From Pegoplata infirma (taxonomy: Eukaryota > Arthropoda > Insecta > Diptera > Anthomyiidae), in NCBI GenBank assembly GCA_963921195.1, contig OY992536.1:328555038-328619037 (forward strand): 64,000 nucleotides of DNA, written 5' to 3'. Numbering within the stretch: the stretch's first letter is position 1; every line of letters begins with the position of its first letter. Under the pieces are notes generated by a model that saw only the letters and a program-made list of their open reading frames with translations, was not told the origin of the DNA and did no database searches. A program made the translations under genes and the position numbers. Below are positions 32,854 to 45,910 of the stretch, piece after piece.

Positions 32854-34471
32854 CACTGATAGAAAAACGCTTCATGTCGCTAATGAATGGAATTCATTAA
32901 CGTTGTTTCATTACAACAATGAAATATTTCATATGCTGAATGAAATTTCATACATAAAATGCAAGATTTTCATTAATTTTGATTCAATCGATTTCGTAGA
33001 TTCATTAAAAAATTTCATTAAGTTTTGTTTACAAAATTTGTGGTATTTTGACACCTGTCGTGTCGCGTCTGTTAGTTTACGCGCGCAAAAACAGCTGATC
33101 ACAGCGTGATTTTTTTTTGTTTTACTTCGTGGTTTTACTTGTATTAAAAGTAAATGTTATAGTAAAATTTTGTGTGAGAAAACTGAGTGAAATCTATAGA
33201 TAAAATAAAAATATGTGAAAGTGTTTTATTTTTACTTGGTGATTTTGTGATTTTTTCAAACTTTTTTATGAAATTTGAAAAAAAAAAGTAAATTATTATT
33301 TTTATACCCAGTTGGCAACGTCCTCGAGCCATCCTCAGTGACGGAGCGATGACATGTCAGAGTCACACCTGACATCCACAAGACATCTCTATGTACTGGG
33401 TTGAGGACAGTTTCATACAAATTTTCAAAATGTCCTCACTCAAAGTCAGCAGTGGTCAGGGCTGACCTTCTGGGGACATTTCACCTAAGACTTCCTTGGG
33501 GAAATGTCTGACATAGGTCATGCGAAAATACAAAAAAATTTTCGTATTTCCTTTAGTTTTTACTTTTATCCATTTTCCTTTATAAATTATCTTTCTCATA
33601 TTTAGAAAAAACTTTTCGCCTTTTTAGTCCTAACTGGATTTGAACCTGGAACCTCCAGTTTATTAGTCCCACACCTAACCACTTGTTCCAAACTTTATTT
33701 TTAAAATTGTTTGTCTATTTATTACTTTTATTCTACTTGTTAGATTTTGATTTTATTTTAATTAAGTCGATAATATTGCCATCTTTTTCTTGGAAATTGA
33801 AGAGTTGCCCAGATTTAAAATTCTAATTTAATATACTGCTATTCTGAAGACATTTCCTTTTAGACGTCTTAGAGGAATTGTCCACACTCTTAAAGCAAAC
33901 ATTCAGTGCTGACAATGTTAGGACATGTCATCAAGGACTGCCTATGATTTGTCAGAACCTGAAGACATTTCCTCAAGGAATCACTGTGGAAATTTCCTCA
34001 GTGACACATTTTCCAACTGGGTATTTACTAAATTCGTGCTGTCTTATATTAGTTCGTAGTTTTAATTACAATTTAAGGTTGGAGTAAAATTTTGTGCGAG
34101 AAAACAAAGTGAAAACCATTTTTATTATTTTTAATTTTATAAAAAGATCTTAACAATTTCATAAATATATTTCATTTTAAAAATAAAAGTAGCATTTATT
34201 GAATGAAAGCATTTCATTTCAAAAATAAAAAGTAGGATTTATTCAATGAAAATATTTCATAAGAATTAAATACTTTTTTCATTAAAGTAATGCAAAATTT
34301 TCATAAATGCAATTTATATTTTGTATGAACAATTTTCATTAATTTAATGAAACATTTTATGATACCTATTTCATTAATTTAATGAAACCCTACATAGGTT
34401 CCTTTTAAACGCCATTTTTCATAACATTTATGTAGATTTTCATTATTGTCATGTACAAATTTCTATCAGTG
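32854..34471. mobile_element. TA-flanked element, CACTGATAGAAA end, with nested CCC element
   Basis: TA+CACTGATAGAAAAACG is inverted at the right as TTTCTATCAGTG+TA. Outer arms carry repeated AATGAAATATTTCAT/TTCATTAATTTAATGAAA motifs. The centre is interrupted by the 33307-34021 element. It is a Tc1/mariner-type non-autonomous element by its TA flanks. Confidence 0.65.
33307..34021. mobile_element. CCC-type element with 2-bp TSD TA, 715 bp, with tRNA-like core
   Basis: CCCAGTTGG at the left and CCAACTGGG at the right are inverted repeats, with TA on both sides. The arms repeat GACATGTCAG-type and AGGACAT motifs. Inside, on the minus strand (33690-33624), AAGTGGTTAGGTGTGGGA resembles an A box and CAGGTTCAAATCC a B box. 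Confidence 0.65.
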
Positions 34472-34473
34472 TA

Positions 34474-36060
34474 GAAAAAATTAATGTTTTGTTAAACCTA
34501 CTTCAGTTCTAAGCGATATAACTTTACTAACATTTGGTTGTATAATTGATGAATAATTTTTTAATGTTTCAAATCGCAAATCATAAGCAGCTGAAACATC
34601 AATTTCTGCTATTCGTCGTCGCTTTGTCCTGCTTACACACTCTCCGAAACTTAATCTAGAACGTCCACGATCTTGATTCAAGTCAAGTGTGTGATTTTAA
34701 TAAAATTAACTCCTTTTTGGCAAGTCAATAAGAATATGTATTTCGAACTCTTGTTTTTATACGATAGCATTTTTGCCAAAATTCAAATTTTTTTTTTTTG
34801 AAATTATACTTTAAGCGTGTTTCTAATTGACTTTCTTCTAATGTGTTGCCCTCATTTTTAGTACAACTTTTTACGACATCCTTTACTTTTCGAGCTTTTT
34901 TAGCATTTGTACCTATTTCTAAGCCCTAAATATCAAAAATATGTGAGCGCAAAAGTTTGCAATTATAACATGTGCCAATTGCAAAAATTCTTTAAATGTT
35001 AAAAACTCTTTAAGAGCTGTTTATACGATACGTATTTTTGGTAAGATTTGTCTTTTCGGAGTATGTTTAATTTTGATCCGCTTGTAAAAACATTTTTTGA
35101 ATACTTTCAAAAGATGAAGAAAACCATCCATATGTCGCATTATAACAATTTATTTATTTTGGCTGTGTTAAAGCTGTCAAAACAAGTGTTTTGTGCAGAC
35201 ATTTTTGACAGGTCGTTTTACAAGCCTGCTGGTCTAAACTACCCTTAATAAGGATAAAATTAAGAAAAAATAAAATTAAAAGTCCGTGAAAAAGAAAATA
35301 AACAATCACATTTCTTTACTCATAACAATACCAGAGCAACGCGGAAATAAATCAACAAAACACCACACAAAAATTCAAAGTTTGACATCCAAAACAACGA
35401 GGCCGTTTTGATCTGTGGGATATAACTCAAAGACATGCAAAAATATGCAGCTGATATTATAAATTTTAGAATCTTGAAATATTAACTAATAAACCAAAAA
35501 AAATCCGATTGGAGATTTCAGGGGGGAACACAACTAAAACTCTATTTGAAATTTCAATATACTGCCGGACAAACACTAACAATGACACTGGAGAGATATT
35601 AATTTTATAAAAACTCCAGAACAAGCAAAACACATTGTAATTATTTTAAAATTTAGTTAATAGCTTCTAATTCAATATTCATTTCGCTTTTCTTCAACAA
35701 AAAATTTTTTATATGGTTTTAATTAATTGAAAGTTGAACCTAATTTTCACTTTTTCACACTGCAAAAACCAACTGTTAACTCGCCATCTCTTTTGAAGCC
35801 TTTCTTAAAGAGTACAGTTGGTATAAAACAAAAACAGCTCAAAATTTTAAAACGTTGTTTTTATTAGAAATAGAGATGACACACTTGGTGACAAATTTTT
35901 GACTTTGATTTTTTTATTTTTAGCCAATGGGATCGACCAGTGTGCACTGGTCTTGTATTTTGTAAAAGTGTTATACACAACAAAAACATTATCAGTTTTT
36001 AAACTAGTTGCACAAAACTACGTTCGGCAATCAAAAAAATACAGAAAATGTGTGCCACCC
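34474..36060. other. AT-rich sequence, nothing recognised
   Basis: No repeat-family match, terminal inverted repeat or protein-like frame was found by reading. The few frames of 60-70 codons lack recognisable composition or motifs. Confidence 0.4.
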
Positions 36061-37430
36061 TAATATACCTACATATGTATGTATCTGTATCTGTGTAAAC
36101 TGGAAAATAAACATATACACATACAAACACTATATATAAAGAAAACAAAATTACTTTAGCTAGCTTTTAGGCTTTATTAATACAATACTAACTAACCCCC
36201 TCCCCTTCCATTATCCTTTTTCTTATCCTATTTCATTACCACCACCACCACCACCTAATCATCTCATACTTTAACACTTGTTTTAACCGAATATGAACCT
36301 TAAAAAAGATAAACCACTTCAATGTTATTACTTATTATGTAATGTGAATGAAAACTACTCGTCGTATGTATAATTTAAGATTTTGTGCCATAGTAATTTA
36401 AGAATAATTTTAAATAATTTTCTTTTTGGTAAACTATGTAGTCTATTAATGTATGTATGTAATGTATTATATAATTAATAATAATTTTATATATATAATC
36501 GCGAGTGTAGATAATGGATTAATGATTAGTTAGATGTGTACTATATGAATAAAAAATATATTATGAACTTAATTAAAAAAAAAGAAAATGCTTTAAGAAT
36601 TAGAAAACTAAATAAACTAAAAATCAACAACAAATGAATAGATCCGATCAGAATAGAACAGTTCAGAACAGAAATAACCTCTAATCTACATAACTAAAAG
36701 AAAATGTATGTATTAAGTGACAATAGAAAATTATAAACGAATAAACAAAACAAAAAAAAAGGTGTAAAAATAAACAAATTTAAAGGACAAAGTAATTATT
36801 ACAAATGTAAAAGTAAACAATATGAAATATTTATGTAAGTTAGGAATGTTTTAAGAAATTTACATACATACATAAATATACATATATGTATATATGTATT
36901 CATATATATATAGAAAAATATTTGTTAATTGTTTATTATTTTTGTTGGTTTGTTGTTAGTAATGAAGTGGTTTTCTTGGATAAAGAAAAGATTTAATCTT
37001 AAAAAAAAATAACACAAAATATATAAAAAAAAAAAATATTAAACAAATGCAACAAGGGTTAAAGTTAATACACAGATTCACACACACACACCTTCATACA
37101 TACAACACACACATACATAAACAATTTTTAAAATATTATAATAATTTAACTAAAACAAGGTGCTGTAATCTATAATCGTATATAAAGAAAAAAACAAAAT
37201 CAAGAACAAAAACAATTTATCTTTCAATGTATTACAACAACCTACATAAATTAAATTAAAAAAACTATTAACAACAAATATCATTAAACTATTTAAAAAA
37301 TATATAAACTTTTTCAAAAATCATAAAAAAAAAACAGTTAAAAAGGCTTTATTTCAACAAAAAAAAAACTCTAAAATTGTTTTAAAGCTTCATTTTCGTT
37401 AAAACTTAAATAATAATAAAACAAAAAAAC
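36060..37430. other. Low-complexity island, UTR-like
   Basis: ATGTATGT, CACACACA, a CCA run (36238-36256) and many A-rich segments are present, with no transposon termini. It is similar in style to 17960-18680, 46330-47640 and 55740-56190. Confidence 0.4.
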
Positions 37431-37493
37431 GTGCAGCTCGGAAGTGCTTAAGCTTTAAAATTTTTAAAGAAACATGTATTATGTACTATTATT

Positions 37494-37983
37494 AGCGGTT
37501 CTCACCCTTGATAGGAAACAAGAAAAGAATCGGAGAATCGAAGAAAACAAGAAAATGTTTGACAGATACAACAACAAAATACATGGCGGCTCGTTTTTCT
37601 CATTTTCTTGGTTTCTTCTTTTCTACATAGAAAATTTCTTCGACTTGATGCTTGAGTAAGTTGAAGTATAGAAAAAAATAAAAGTTTCTAGACCAACAAA
37701 ACAGCTGATTAGAGAGGCATTTAATTATTTTGTGATATTTTCAGACTTTTTATACGAAATTTAAAATGAAACTTAAATGATTAATTATATTTTTACTAAA
37801 AATCGCGTTGTTTATTTTTATTTCGTGGTTTTAATTATGTAAAATAATTGGAGGTTATAGAAAATGTTAGTGTGAGAAAACTTGTTTGAATAGTTGTTCA
37901 CTCTTTAGTGGAAAAAATCGGTAGAAAGTTTTCTTGTAGGAAATTTCCTCAAATGTTTTCTATCAAGGGTGAAAACCGCTATT
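37494..37983. mobile_element. MITE, about 490 bp, TAGCGGTT end
   Basis: TAGCGGTTCTCACCCTTGAT at the left is inverted at the right as ATCAAGGGTGAAAACCGCTA. ATT or TTAT could be the duplicated target, so the exact edges are ambiguous. Confidence 0.65.
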
Positions 37984-38239
37984 ATAATTAATTTTTTAAT
38001 CCCCAAACCAACTTCACGCACACACACACATTTGCAAACTTTAAAATTAACATTTATTTTTAGTTTACAAAAAATAAGTGATGTCATGGAATAGTTTTCA
38101 AAAAAAATTATAAAAGTTTTATTTACGTTGTGCTGTTGTGTTAGTTGATTTTTAATTAAAATTTTTTAAAGTGTAAAAAAAGTATGAATGCTATATTCGG
38201 CTCAAAAATACCTTCCCTGATTCCCAATCTTATTAATAT

Positions 38240-40403
38240 CACTGCGTGACAAAACTAACCACTATTTTAGATAACAAAGGGTACGAAATATATATTTCGG
38301 ACATGCTGAAACGAATGGCGTACTCCGTTTTTTGATGTATGGTACAGTTTTCTTGCAAAATGTCATTAAAGATTGGCTGATTTTCAGCTGCTTTTTTAAA
38401 AAAAAAAATTTCCAAAGCTAATGATTTTTAAATTTTATGTCATGGAAAACAAAGATATAACTCAGAGACCATAACTGTTATGAGATTTATTGAAAAAAGT
38501 CAAATTTAACTGTTCAAAAATATTTTTTCAAATAAAAATTAAAAAATAACAGTTTGAATTGATTTATATAAATATCTGTTCAAAATAACAGAAATAAAAA
38601 ATTTTTATTTTTTATAACTGTTATTAAAAACTCTTTGAGCCTTTTTTAAAAATAACTGTTATAACAGTTATTTACACTAGTGCCCCCCATTTCCCGGTTC
38701 TCGGTATTCCCGGGAATACCGGTATTCCCGGTTCTGGTACCGGTTTCCCGGTTCTAGATATATTCCCGGGAATACCGGTATTCCCGGTTCTGATTCTGGT
38801 ACCGGTTCTCAAAAAACAAAAAAATTCTATACCATAAAATATTTAAATTTCACTATTTAATCAGTATTTCAAAAGTATTAGGTTGTGTTTGTAAAATTAT
38901 TTTAAAATAATGTAACTATTTTTTCTTAAATTCAAAAAATAAAATGGAAATGGTGTTTTTCACATTTTTTTTTGTATTTTTTTTTGTAAAAGCAAAGAAA
39001 AAAATTTAATTATGTAAAATTTTACAAAATATGCATACCGGTGGTCCCGGGAATACCGTCAGAACCGGAACCGGGAATACCGGTATTCCCGGAAATACCG
39101 GGAATGATTCAAGAACCAGGAAACCGGTACCATTACATATTCCCGGTACTACGGTACTGACCGTAGGCGCTAATTTACACCAATAAATATAAAATAAAAG
39201 TTATTTTAAATTGTTTGAACAAAAAGTTTTTAATAACTGTTATTTTTTACTGTTATTGAAAAAATCAAAAAAATAAAAGTCATTGCAAATTTAAACACGG
39301 GACATCTCTAGAAGTCCTTTCATATATAAATTACTTAGTTTGGACAACATTCGTTTCATGATTTTTTTAAAACAAAAAGACACATATAACTGTTATGTTT
39401 GGTCTCTGATATAACTTGTAGCAATATTTCTAATGTAAATTTGGTTTAAAGATTTTTATCTTAAGCCCTTAAATTCGCGGATTTCTTAATTTTTTTAAGT
39501 TTTCCCGAAATTAACCCCTAAATTGGTCTCTGATAAAAAAAACTTGCATATTGTGGATCATAATGGCATCTATGACACTACGAATAGTGGACAAAAACAT
39601 ATATGTTATATGGACCATCATGATGAAAATCGCGAAAAACCGTTTTTTTGTATATGGCAGCATCACTTTACGAGATGATTTAAGGCTTCATCTTTTAGTA
39701 TATATTGTGGGAACCTTAAACAATGAACTGACCCAAAATTTGTCCAAAAAAGTTTTCATTTGCAAAAGTTATCTTAACAAAAACTATAATTTTTGTATGC
39801 AAAACACTGAAATAATAGTTTTTATTAAGATAACTTTTGAAAATGAAAACTTTTTTGGCCAAATTTTTAGTCAGTTAGTTGTTTAAGGTTCCCACATTAT
39901 ATACTAAAAGATGAAGCCTTAAGTCATCTCGTAAAGTGATGCTGCCATATACAACAAAACGGGTTTTCACGATTTTCATCATGACGGTCTATATAAGATA
40001 GCTGTTTTGTGCCCACAATTCGTATTGTTAGGGATGCCTTTTTGATTTACTAAAAGCAAGTTTTTTTATCAAAGACCAATTTGGCTGTTAATTTCGCGAA
40101 ACCTTGAAAAATTAAGAAATTCGCGAATTTAAGAGCTTAAGATGAAAAGCTTTAAGCCAAATTTGCATAAGAAATATTGCTACAAGTCATATCTTTGTTT
40201 TCCATGCCATAAAATTTATAAATCGTTAAATTTGCAAATTCTTTTGTTAAAAAACTGCCTCGAAATCAGCAAATCTTTAACGACATTTTGCTAGAAAACT
40301 CTACCATACATCGAAAAACGGAGTACGCCGTTTGAATCAGCATGTCCGAAATATATAGAAATGATGGGTGTAACTCTTGTTTATTTTTTAGTGTTCCGCA
40401 GTG
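38240..40403. mobile_element. CAC-type foldback with 3-bp flanking repeat TAT, 2.16 kb
   Basis: CACTGCGTGACAAAAC at the left is loosely inverted at the right as GTGTTCCGCAGTG, with TAT on both sides. Long arms share GGACATGCTGAAACG, GGCGTACTCCGTTTTT and, near the centre (about 39787), TTTTCATTTGCAAAAGTTAT. The hAT-like copy 38678-39172 is inserted in the left arm. Confidence 0.65.
38678..39172. mobile_element. hAT-like element with 8-bp TSD ATTTACAC, second GC-rich copy
   Basis: TAGTGCC opens it and GGCGCTA closes it, with ATTTACAC on both sides (38670-38677 and 39173-39180). It carries the same CCGGTATTCCCGG units as 31247-31779. Independent insertion is shown by the different target. Confidence 0.85.
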
Positions 40404-40564
40404 TATTTTAACGTAGATAAGTCTTTTATTAATTTTGTGTTAACTATTTTATGACATCTATAAACAATCTTTTTAGCAGCCTTTTCGGAAAATTCAATTC
40501 ACTTTAAATCTTTATAAAACCACTTGATATTAATTAATATTATTTTGATTATATTTTACAACAA

Positions 40565-40748
40565 CACCATTTCCAATTGTATTTTAGAAATTATTGATTA
40601 TATTTCAGAAGTTATTAATTGATTTTAAGAAATTGATAACTTCTGAAATGAAATTGATAATTAAAAAAAACAAAAGATATTTTTTGAAATACAATTGATA
40701 GTTTTTTAAATACAATTAAAAATTTCTGAAATATAATTGGAAATGGTG
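40565..40748. mobile_element. Smallest CACCATTT foldback copy, 184 bp
   Basis: CACCATTTCCAATTGTATTT at the left is mirrored by the right end AAATATAATTGGAAATGGTG+TA; the left TA has decayed. The interior has only a few AATTGATAA units, in contrast to the expanded copies. Confidence 0.65.
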
Positions 40749-40879
40749 TAGTTTACATAAATTCATATTATCAATATATCCTTCTTTCTTCAAAACAAAT
40801 ATATAGTCCATTTTAAAGTGTCTTTTATATTTTAAACTACAATTTTGTGAATATTTCAGTAAAAAAATAAATATATTGC

Positions 40880-41040
40880 CCCGTATCAAAGAAAAATAAA
40901 AAAGTCTATTTAACAAAAGTTTAATGTTAAATTTCAAATTTTCTATACATTTTTTGAAAGTCGATTTTAAAAACAATTTGTATGGAAATAAAATTAAAAG
41001 TCGGTTTTAAATTTATTTTATTTTTCTGTGGTTAGGCTGA
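40880..41040. repeat. Second copy of the CTTACCAC repeat
   Basis: AAAAGTCTATTTAACAAAAG, TTTGAAAGTCGATTTTAAAA and CTGTGGTTAGGCTGAT match 20100-20329. Confidence 0.5.
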
Positions 41041-42251
41041 TTAACTTCGAGCTCGAAAAATTGGTCCTTTCACGCAGAGAAAAAACATGTTTGAAACATG
41101 ATCCCGGCTACTATTCTATATTCTCTGCAACCATACATTGTTAAACCAATCAAGTTATGATTGTTTCAGTATTTTCTAATAATATAATGTTTGCAGGCAT
41201 CATGATAACATGATTACCACTTTCACTCAAACTAAAAACATGTTTGGTTGACCTGAGAAAAAACAAATCAATTTGCCTAACAATTGCAAAGGATCTTCGA
41301 ATGACTTTAAAATAATGCCGGAGATATTTTAAGGCATGTTGGTATAATCACACAATATGATTACTACAGTTATAGAATGATTAAATAAAATTTGGACGAA
41401 GTTTGGTGTAATCATACACTGCTCTGCAGGAAAAGTAACCGGTCCTTGATAGGTAACGTCAGATATAACCCGATCCCAAAACACCTATCACAAACTCGAC
41501 ATCTTTCACATAAAAATACCTGTCACTTTTGTCTCAACCCCGGGTATAGCACTAGTGACATGTCACTGGACATGTTTTTAAAATAAGCTAACAATTCAAA
41601 AATCATCAAAAAAAGCTGTTAAAAGAGCAAATATAAGCAAAAAAATAGAGAAAAAGCCAAAAAAGGCAATAAAAAAAATAAGCAAAAATAAGCAGTTATG
41701 GCAAAAAATAATCAAAACAAAGCTCTAACAAATATACAGTGAGTGTCAAAAGAAAGTGTGCAGGTCTAAAGTAGATTTAATTCTTAAACGACAAAGTTGA
41801 CAATAAAAACCATTATATTATCAATCGACTATTTTTTAAAAAAATACTAAATTTTTAATGCTTGCACAATTATTTAATGAGATACAAGGGTCGCGCTGGA
41901 AAAAAATCAACTCATTTTTCCAACGACCCAAACAAAAATCTACATTTTGTTAATGCAATAAAAAAATATGAATTTTTTTGACCTTCAATTTTATTGACCA
42001 CCAATCACTCTAGTGATAGAGGGTGTATATAAGATTGTCATTCCGTTTGTAACACCTCGAAATATAAAATATATTTATTCATGATCCTCGATCGATTTTT
42101 AGACGATCTAGCGATGTCCGTCTGTCTGTCTGTTTGTTGAAAACACGCTAACTTTATGGAGACTTCTGAAGTTTGGCATATATGTTGGGCATTTACCTGG
42201 TTCAGTGGTTCAAAAGTTATGAGCAAAAGACTGAATTTCGTGAATTTACTA

Positions 42252-43515
42252 CACCATTTCCAATTGAAATTGAGAGCTTTCTATATGAAATTGGAAAATT
42301 CCAAATGAAATTGGGAAAACTCCATTTGAAATTAAGATTTTCCATTTGAAATTGAGAATAAATATTTCAAATGAAATTAAGACTTTCCATTTGAAATTAG
42401 GAAAATTTCAAATGAAATTGAGATTTTTTATTTAAAATTGAAAAAATTCCAAATAAAATTTAGAAGATCTATTTGTAATTGAGAAAATTTCATATGAAAT
42501 TGAAAATTTTTATTTGAAATTAAGAAAATTTCAAATGAAATTGAGAAATTTCAAATGAAATTTAAAAAGCTTCAAATGATATTGAGAAAATTTCATATGA
42601 AATTGAGATTTTACATTTGAAATTAAGATATTTACAATTGAAATTGAGAAAATTTTCAACTGAAATTAAGAAAATTTTCAACGGAAATTGAGAATTTTCC
42701 GTTTGAAATTGAGAAAACTTTATACGAAACTTACACTTTCCAGTTGAAATTGAGAAAATTTCAAATGAAATTGAGACAATTTCAAATGAAATTGAGAAAA
42801 TTTCAAATGAAATTGAGAAAATTTCAAATGAATTTGAGAAAATTTCAAATAAAATTGAGAAAATTTCAAATGAAATTAAGAAAATCCCTGTAATATTTTA
42901 TTTGAAAATTTCTAAATTTCATTTGAAATTTTTTTAATTTCATTTGAAATTTTCTCAATTTCATTTCAATTTTTCTCAATTTCATTTGAAATTTTCTCAA
43001 TTTCAATTGAAAATATCTCAATTTCTTTTGAAATTTTCTCAATTTCAAATGGAAAGTGTTAGTTTCGTTTGAAGAATTTTCAATTTCAAATGGAAATTCT
43101 CAATTTCAATTGAAAATTTTCTCAATTTCAATTGTACTTTTCCCATTTTCATATGTACATATCTCAATTTCAAATATAATGTCTCAACTTCATATGAAAT
43201 TTTCTCAATTTCATTTGAAATTTTTTCAATTTCATTTGAAATTTTCTCAATTTCATATAAAATTTTCTCAATTTCAAATGATATTTTCTCAATTTAAAAT
43301 GTAAAGTCTCAATTTAAAATGAATTTTTCTCAATTTCAAATGAAAGATCTCAATTTTATTTGAAATTTTCTCAATTTCAAATAGAATGTCCCAATTTAAT
43401 ATGGAATTTTATCAATTTCAAATGGAAATTTTCAATTTCATATGGAATTTTCTCAATTTCAAATAGAAGTTTTCAATTTCATTTGGAATTTTCTCAATTT
43501 CAATTAAAAATGGTG
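42252..43515. mobile_element. CACCATTT foldback with expanded arms, 1.26 kb
   Basis: TA+CACCATTTCCAATTGAAATT opens the left arm and AATTAAAAATGGTG closes the right. The left arm is a long run of AAATTGAGAAAATTTCAAATG units. After a switch point near 42890-42910 the right arm has the complementary orientation (CATTTGAAATTTTCTCAATTT). Units are about 20-21 bp and diverged. It lies between two partial copies of a Helentron-like body. Confidence 0.8.
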
Positions 43516-43517
43516 CA

Positions 43518-43950
43518 GATAAAAACACGCTAACTTTTGAAAGGCAATTCTGTGGAGGCTGAAGCTTGGCATATATATTTGTCGTTCCTCTGGCCTAGTT
43601 CGTGTTGAATTTCAGATTAGTTTCACCTTAAATTCACGTGTTGAAAACCCGTTCAACATGTTTAAAAAACATTGGCAAGTCACAAAAATATTTTACAACA
43701 TATTTTTGCCACTCAAAAATATTTTTTACATTAAAAAAATAAAAGATAAACTCGAACAAAATTTTACACTCAAAAAAAAAAAAAATTTGGTAAAAAAATT
43801 TAAAAAAAAAAGTTTTTTCCACAAAATAAAATATTTTTAAACAAAAATGTTATTTTTTTACGTTAGAAAATTTACTATCATTTTAAAAGGGCATTGTGGA
43901 GGGTATTCATAGATTCGGCCAAGTCGAATTTGACTTTTCTACTTGTTGTT
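43518..43950 (-). mobile_element. Helentron-like repeat, 3' end
   Basis: ACACGCTAACTTTTGAAAGG and AGGCTGAAGCTTGGCATATA repeat the segment at 42145-42185. It ends with GGAGGGTATTCATAGATTCG, a TTCGGCCAAGTCGAA hairpin and CTACTTGTT. Confidence 0.5.
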
Positions 43951-44437
43951 TATTAATTCTAGTTTATTAATTTTGTTTATTAATTTTATGATGATGATTA
44001 ATTTTAGTACATCTAAGTGCTTAGTAATGAGAATTGAAAATAATTAAAAATTTTCTTTGTTTACAAAAAATTTGTGGTAAAAAGAATTAAAGGTAAAAAA
44101 ATGCATATTTTTACTGCACTTAAAGTTTTGATTTTTGTTTGAGTCGTTGGAAAATTGAGTTGATAACTGAATTTAAATTATTGTACTATGGTTGAACTTG
44201 AAAAAAATTAACTTAGAAATATTTTTTAAACATTTTCTAAAAAAACGTCTACAAATAATTTCATTTTCCAGCGCGACCCTCGTATCTCATTTAATATTTG
44301 CTTAATCTGGACGCTATCAAGCTTAAATTAAAGCATGGAAAATTTCCTATAAAACATTTTGTTAAATAATAGTCGATTGATAATAATAAGGGTTTTTATT
44401 GTCAACTTTGTCGTTAAGAATTACATATACTTTGGAT

Positions 44438-45910
44438 CCCAATTAGAAATGTCGTTAAGACATCTCAAAGACTTCCTTATGACAATGTCAGTGTACCAGC
44501 TGACTGAAAAATCTCTGACCATACAAAAAATCTCATGACACCTCCTGACTTTATCAAGTATTTTTTCAAAATTCCTCGCCGACAAGTATGCAGGTAGTCA
44601 ATAGTGCTGACTACATTATGACATGTACATAGTACGTCTGAAATCGTTAAAAAATTCGATTAGACATTCAACATTTTTTAAAAAATTTAAAAAATTACTA
44701 ATCCCGTCTTTCAATTTACACTACTTATATGCCATTTACATATACCTCGAAATCCAGAAAAAATTGGATTTCAATGAAAATCCAAGTAAATCCCATTACT
44801 TTTTTGGATTTCAAATGTCAAATCCCATACAAAAAAAAACTTGGATTTTGGGAAAATAGTAAAATCGCAATTCAAAATCCCAAAAAATTTCTACTACTTA
44901 ATTGTACAACATGGTTTTTCCCAAAATAATCATCCCTAATGCTTTTTTTCAACGCTGCACACCATTTTTTTTTATTAGCTTGGCAAAATATTAATTTCCT
45001 TGCATTTAAAGAAACAGCTGTACATAAAAACACATTTTTTTATATTGTGGTCCCAACATATACTAGTGGGATTGAAAATATTGGCTCCGGCAAAGAAAAA
45101 TCATTGTTTTTAGAAATATTTATAAAATTGGGTAATTTTTCAACTAACAACCCTGTACACAAATCTTGTCCTGTTATATATATTTCGTCGACTGAATTGA
45201 AAAATGCTACAATATAAATTTATCTTCCTCAAATATAAAATTTTTTTAAATATTAATTGGAATTAGGCTTCCTATTTAACAAGATTTTGTTAGAGTTATT
45301 TAAGCGTATCTTAGTTGTTTTTAATATTATTTATACAAAACAAAAAAAATAATTTACGAAAAAAATATTGCAGGAGCCCTTTACAATTACGGTGACGATA
45401 TATTTAATTTATTTTGTTTTTGACAAATTTAAAAATATTATGATTTCAAAATATATTTTATTACAAACAATTTAAAGTTGTGGTTGGCTTAGTTGTCTAG
45501 CAGGTTCGACAGCTTACGTGTTGTAGATTTTTGGCCTTGGTTCAATCCCCAGTCGCGGATTGTTTTTAATTTTTTTTTATTGTTTTAAGACCAATTCAAT
45601 TTTATTTTTCAATTATAAAGTAAATTAAAAGAGTTTTAAAGGATTAAACAAACTTACATCGATTTTACATCGGAAAAAATTTTTTAGTGATGGGTCGGAT
45701 TTGCTATGTAATTGTCAGCATTAAAGACATGATTTTTCTAAATTGATAAGACAACTTATATGACAAGTCAGTACATTTATAGATCTTGGGGAGCTCCGAA
45801 AAATATTATGACATGTCATTAAGTTGTCTTTAGTAAAATGTATTCACTTGCTGACTTCTACCTGATGAATCATTACTGACATTGTCTTAAAGACAAAATT
45901 TCTAATTGGG
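44438..45910. mobile_element. CCC-type element with 2-bp TSD AT, 1.47 kb
   Basis: CCCAATTAGAAATGTCG at the left is mirrored by GACAAAATTTCTAATTGGG at the right, with AT on both sides. Terminal arms carry GACATGTCATTAAG-like and TTAAGACAT motifs, like the element at 33307. A tRNA-like stretch lies inside at 45484-45560. Confidence 0.7.
45484..45560 (+). other. tRNA-like sequence inside a CCC-type element
   Basis: TTGGCTTAGTTGTCTAGCAG resembles an A box and GGTTCAATCCCCAGTC is a near-consensus B box. The stems do not fold into a clean cloverleaf, so it is not called as a tRNA gene. Confidence 0.45.

Noticed and set aside
42252..43515. CRISPR-like regularly spaced repeats
   Set aside because: Units are contiguous and degenerate without unique spacers, in a eukaryotic setting, and switch orientation at a centre as in a foldback.
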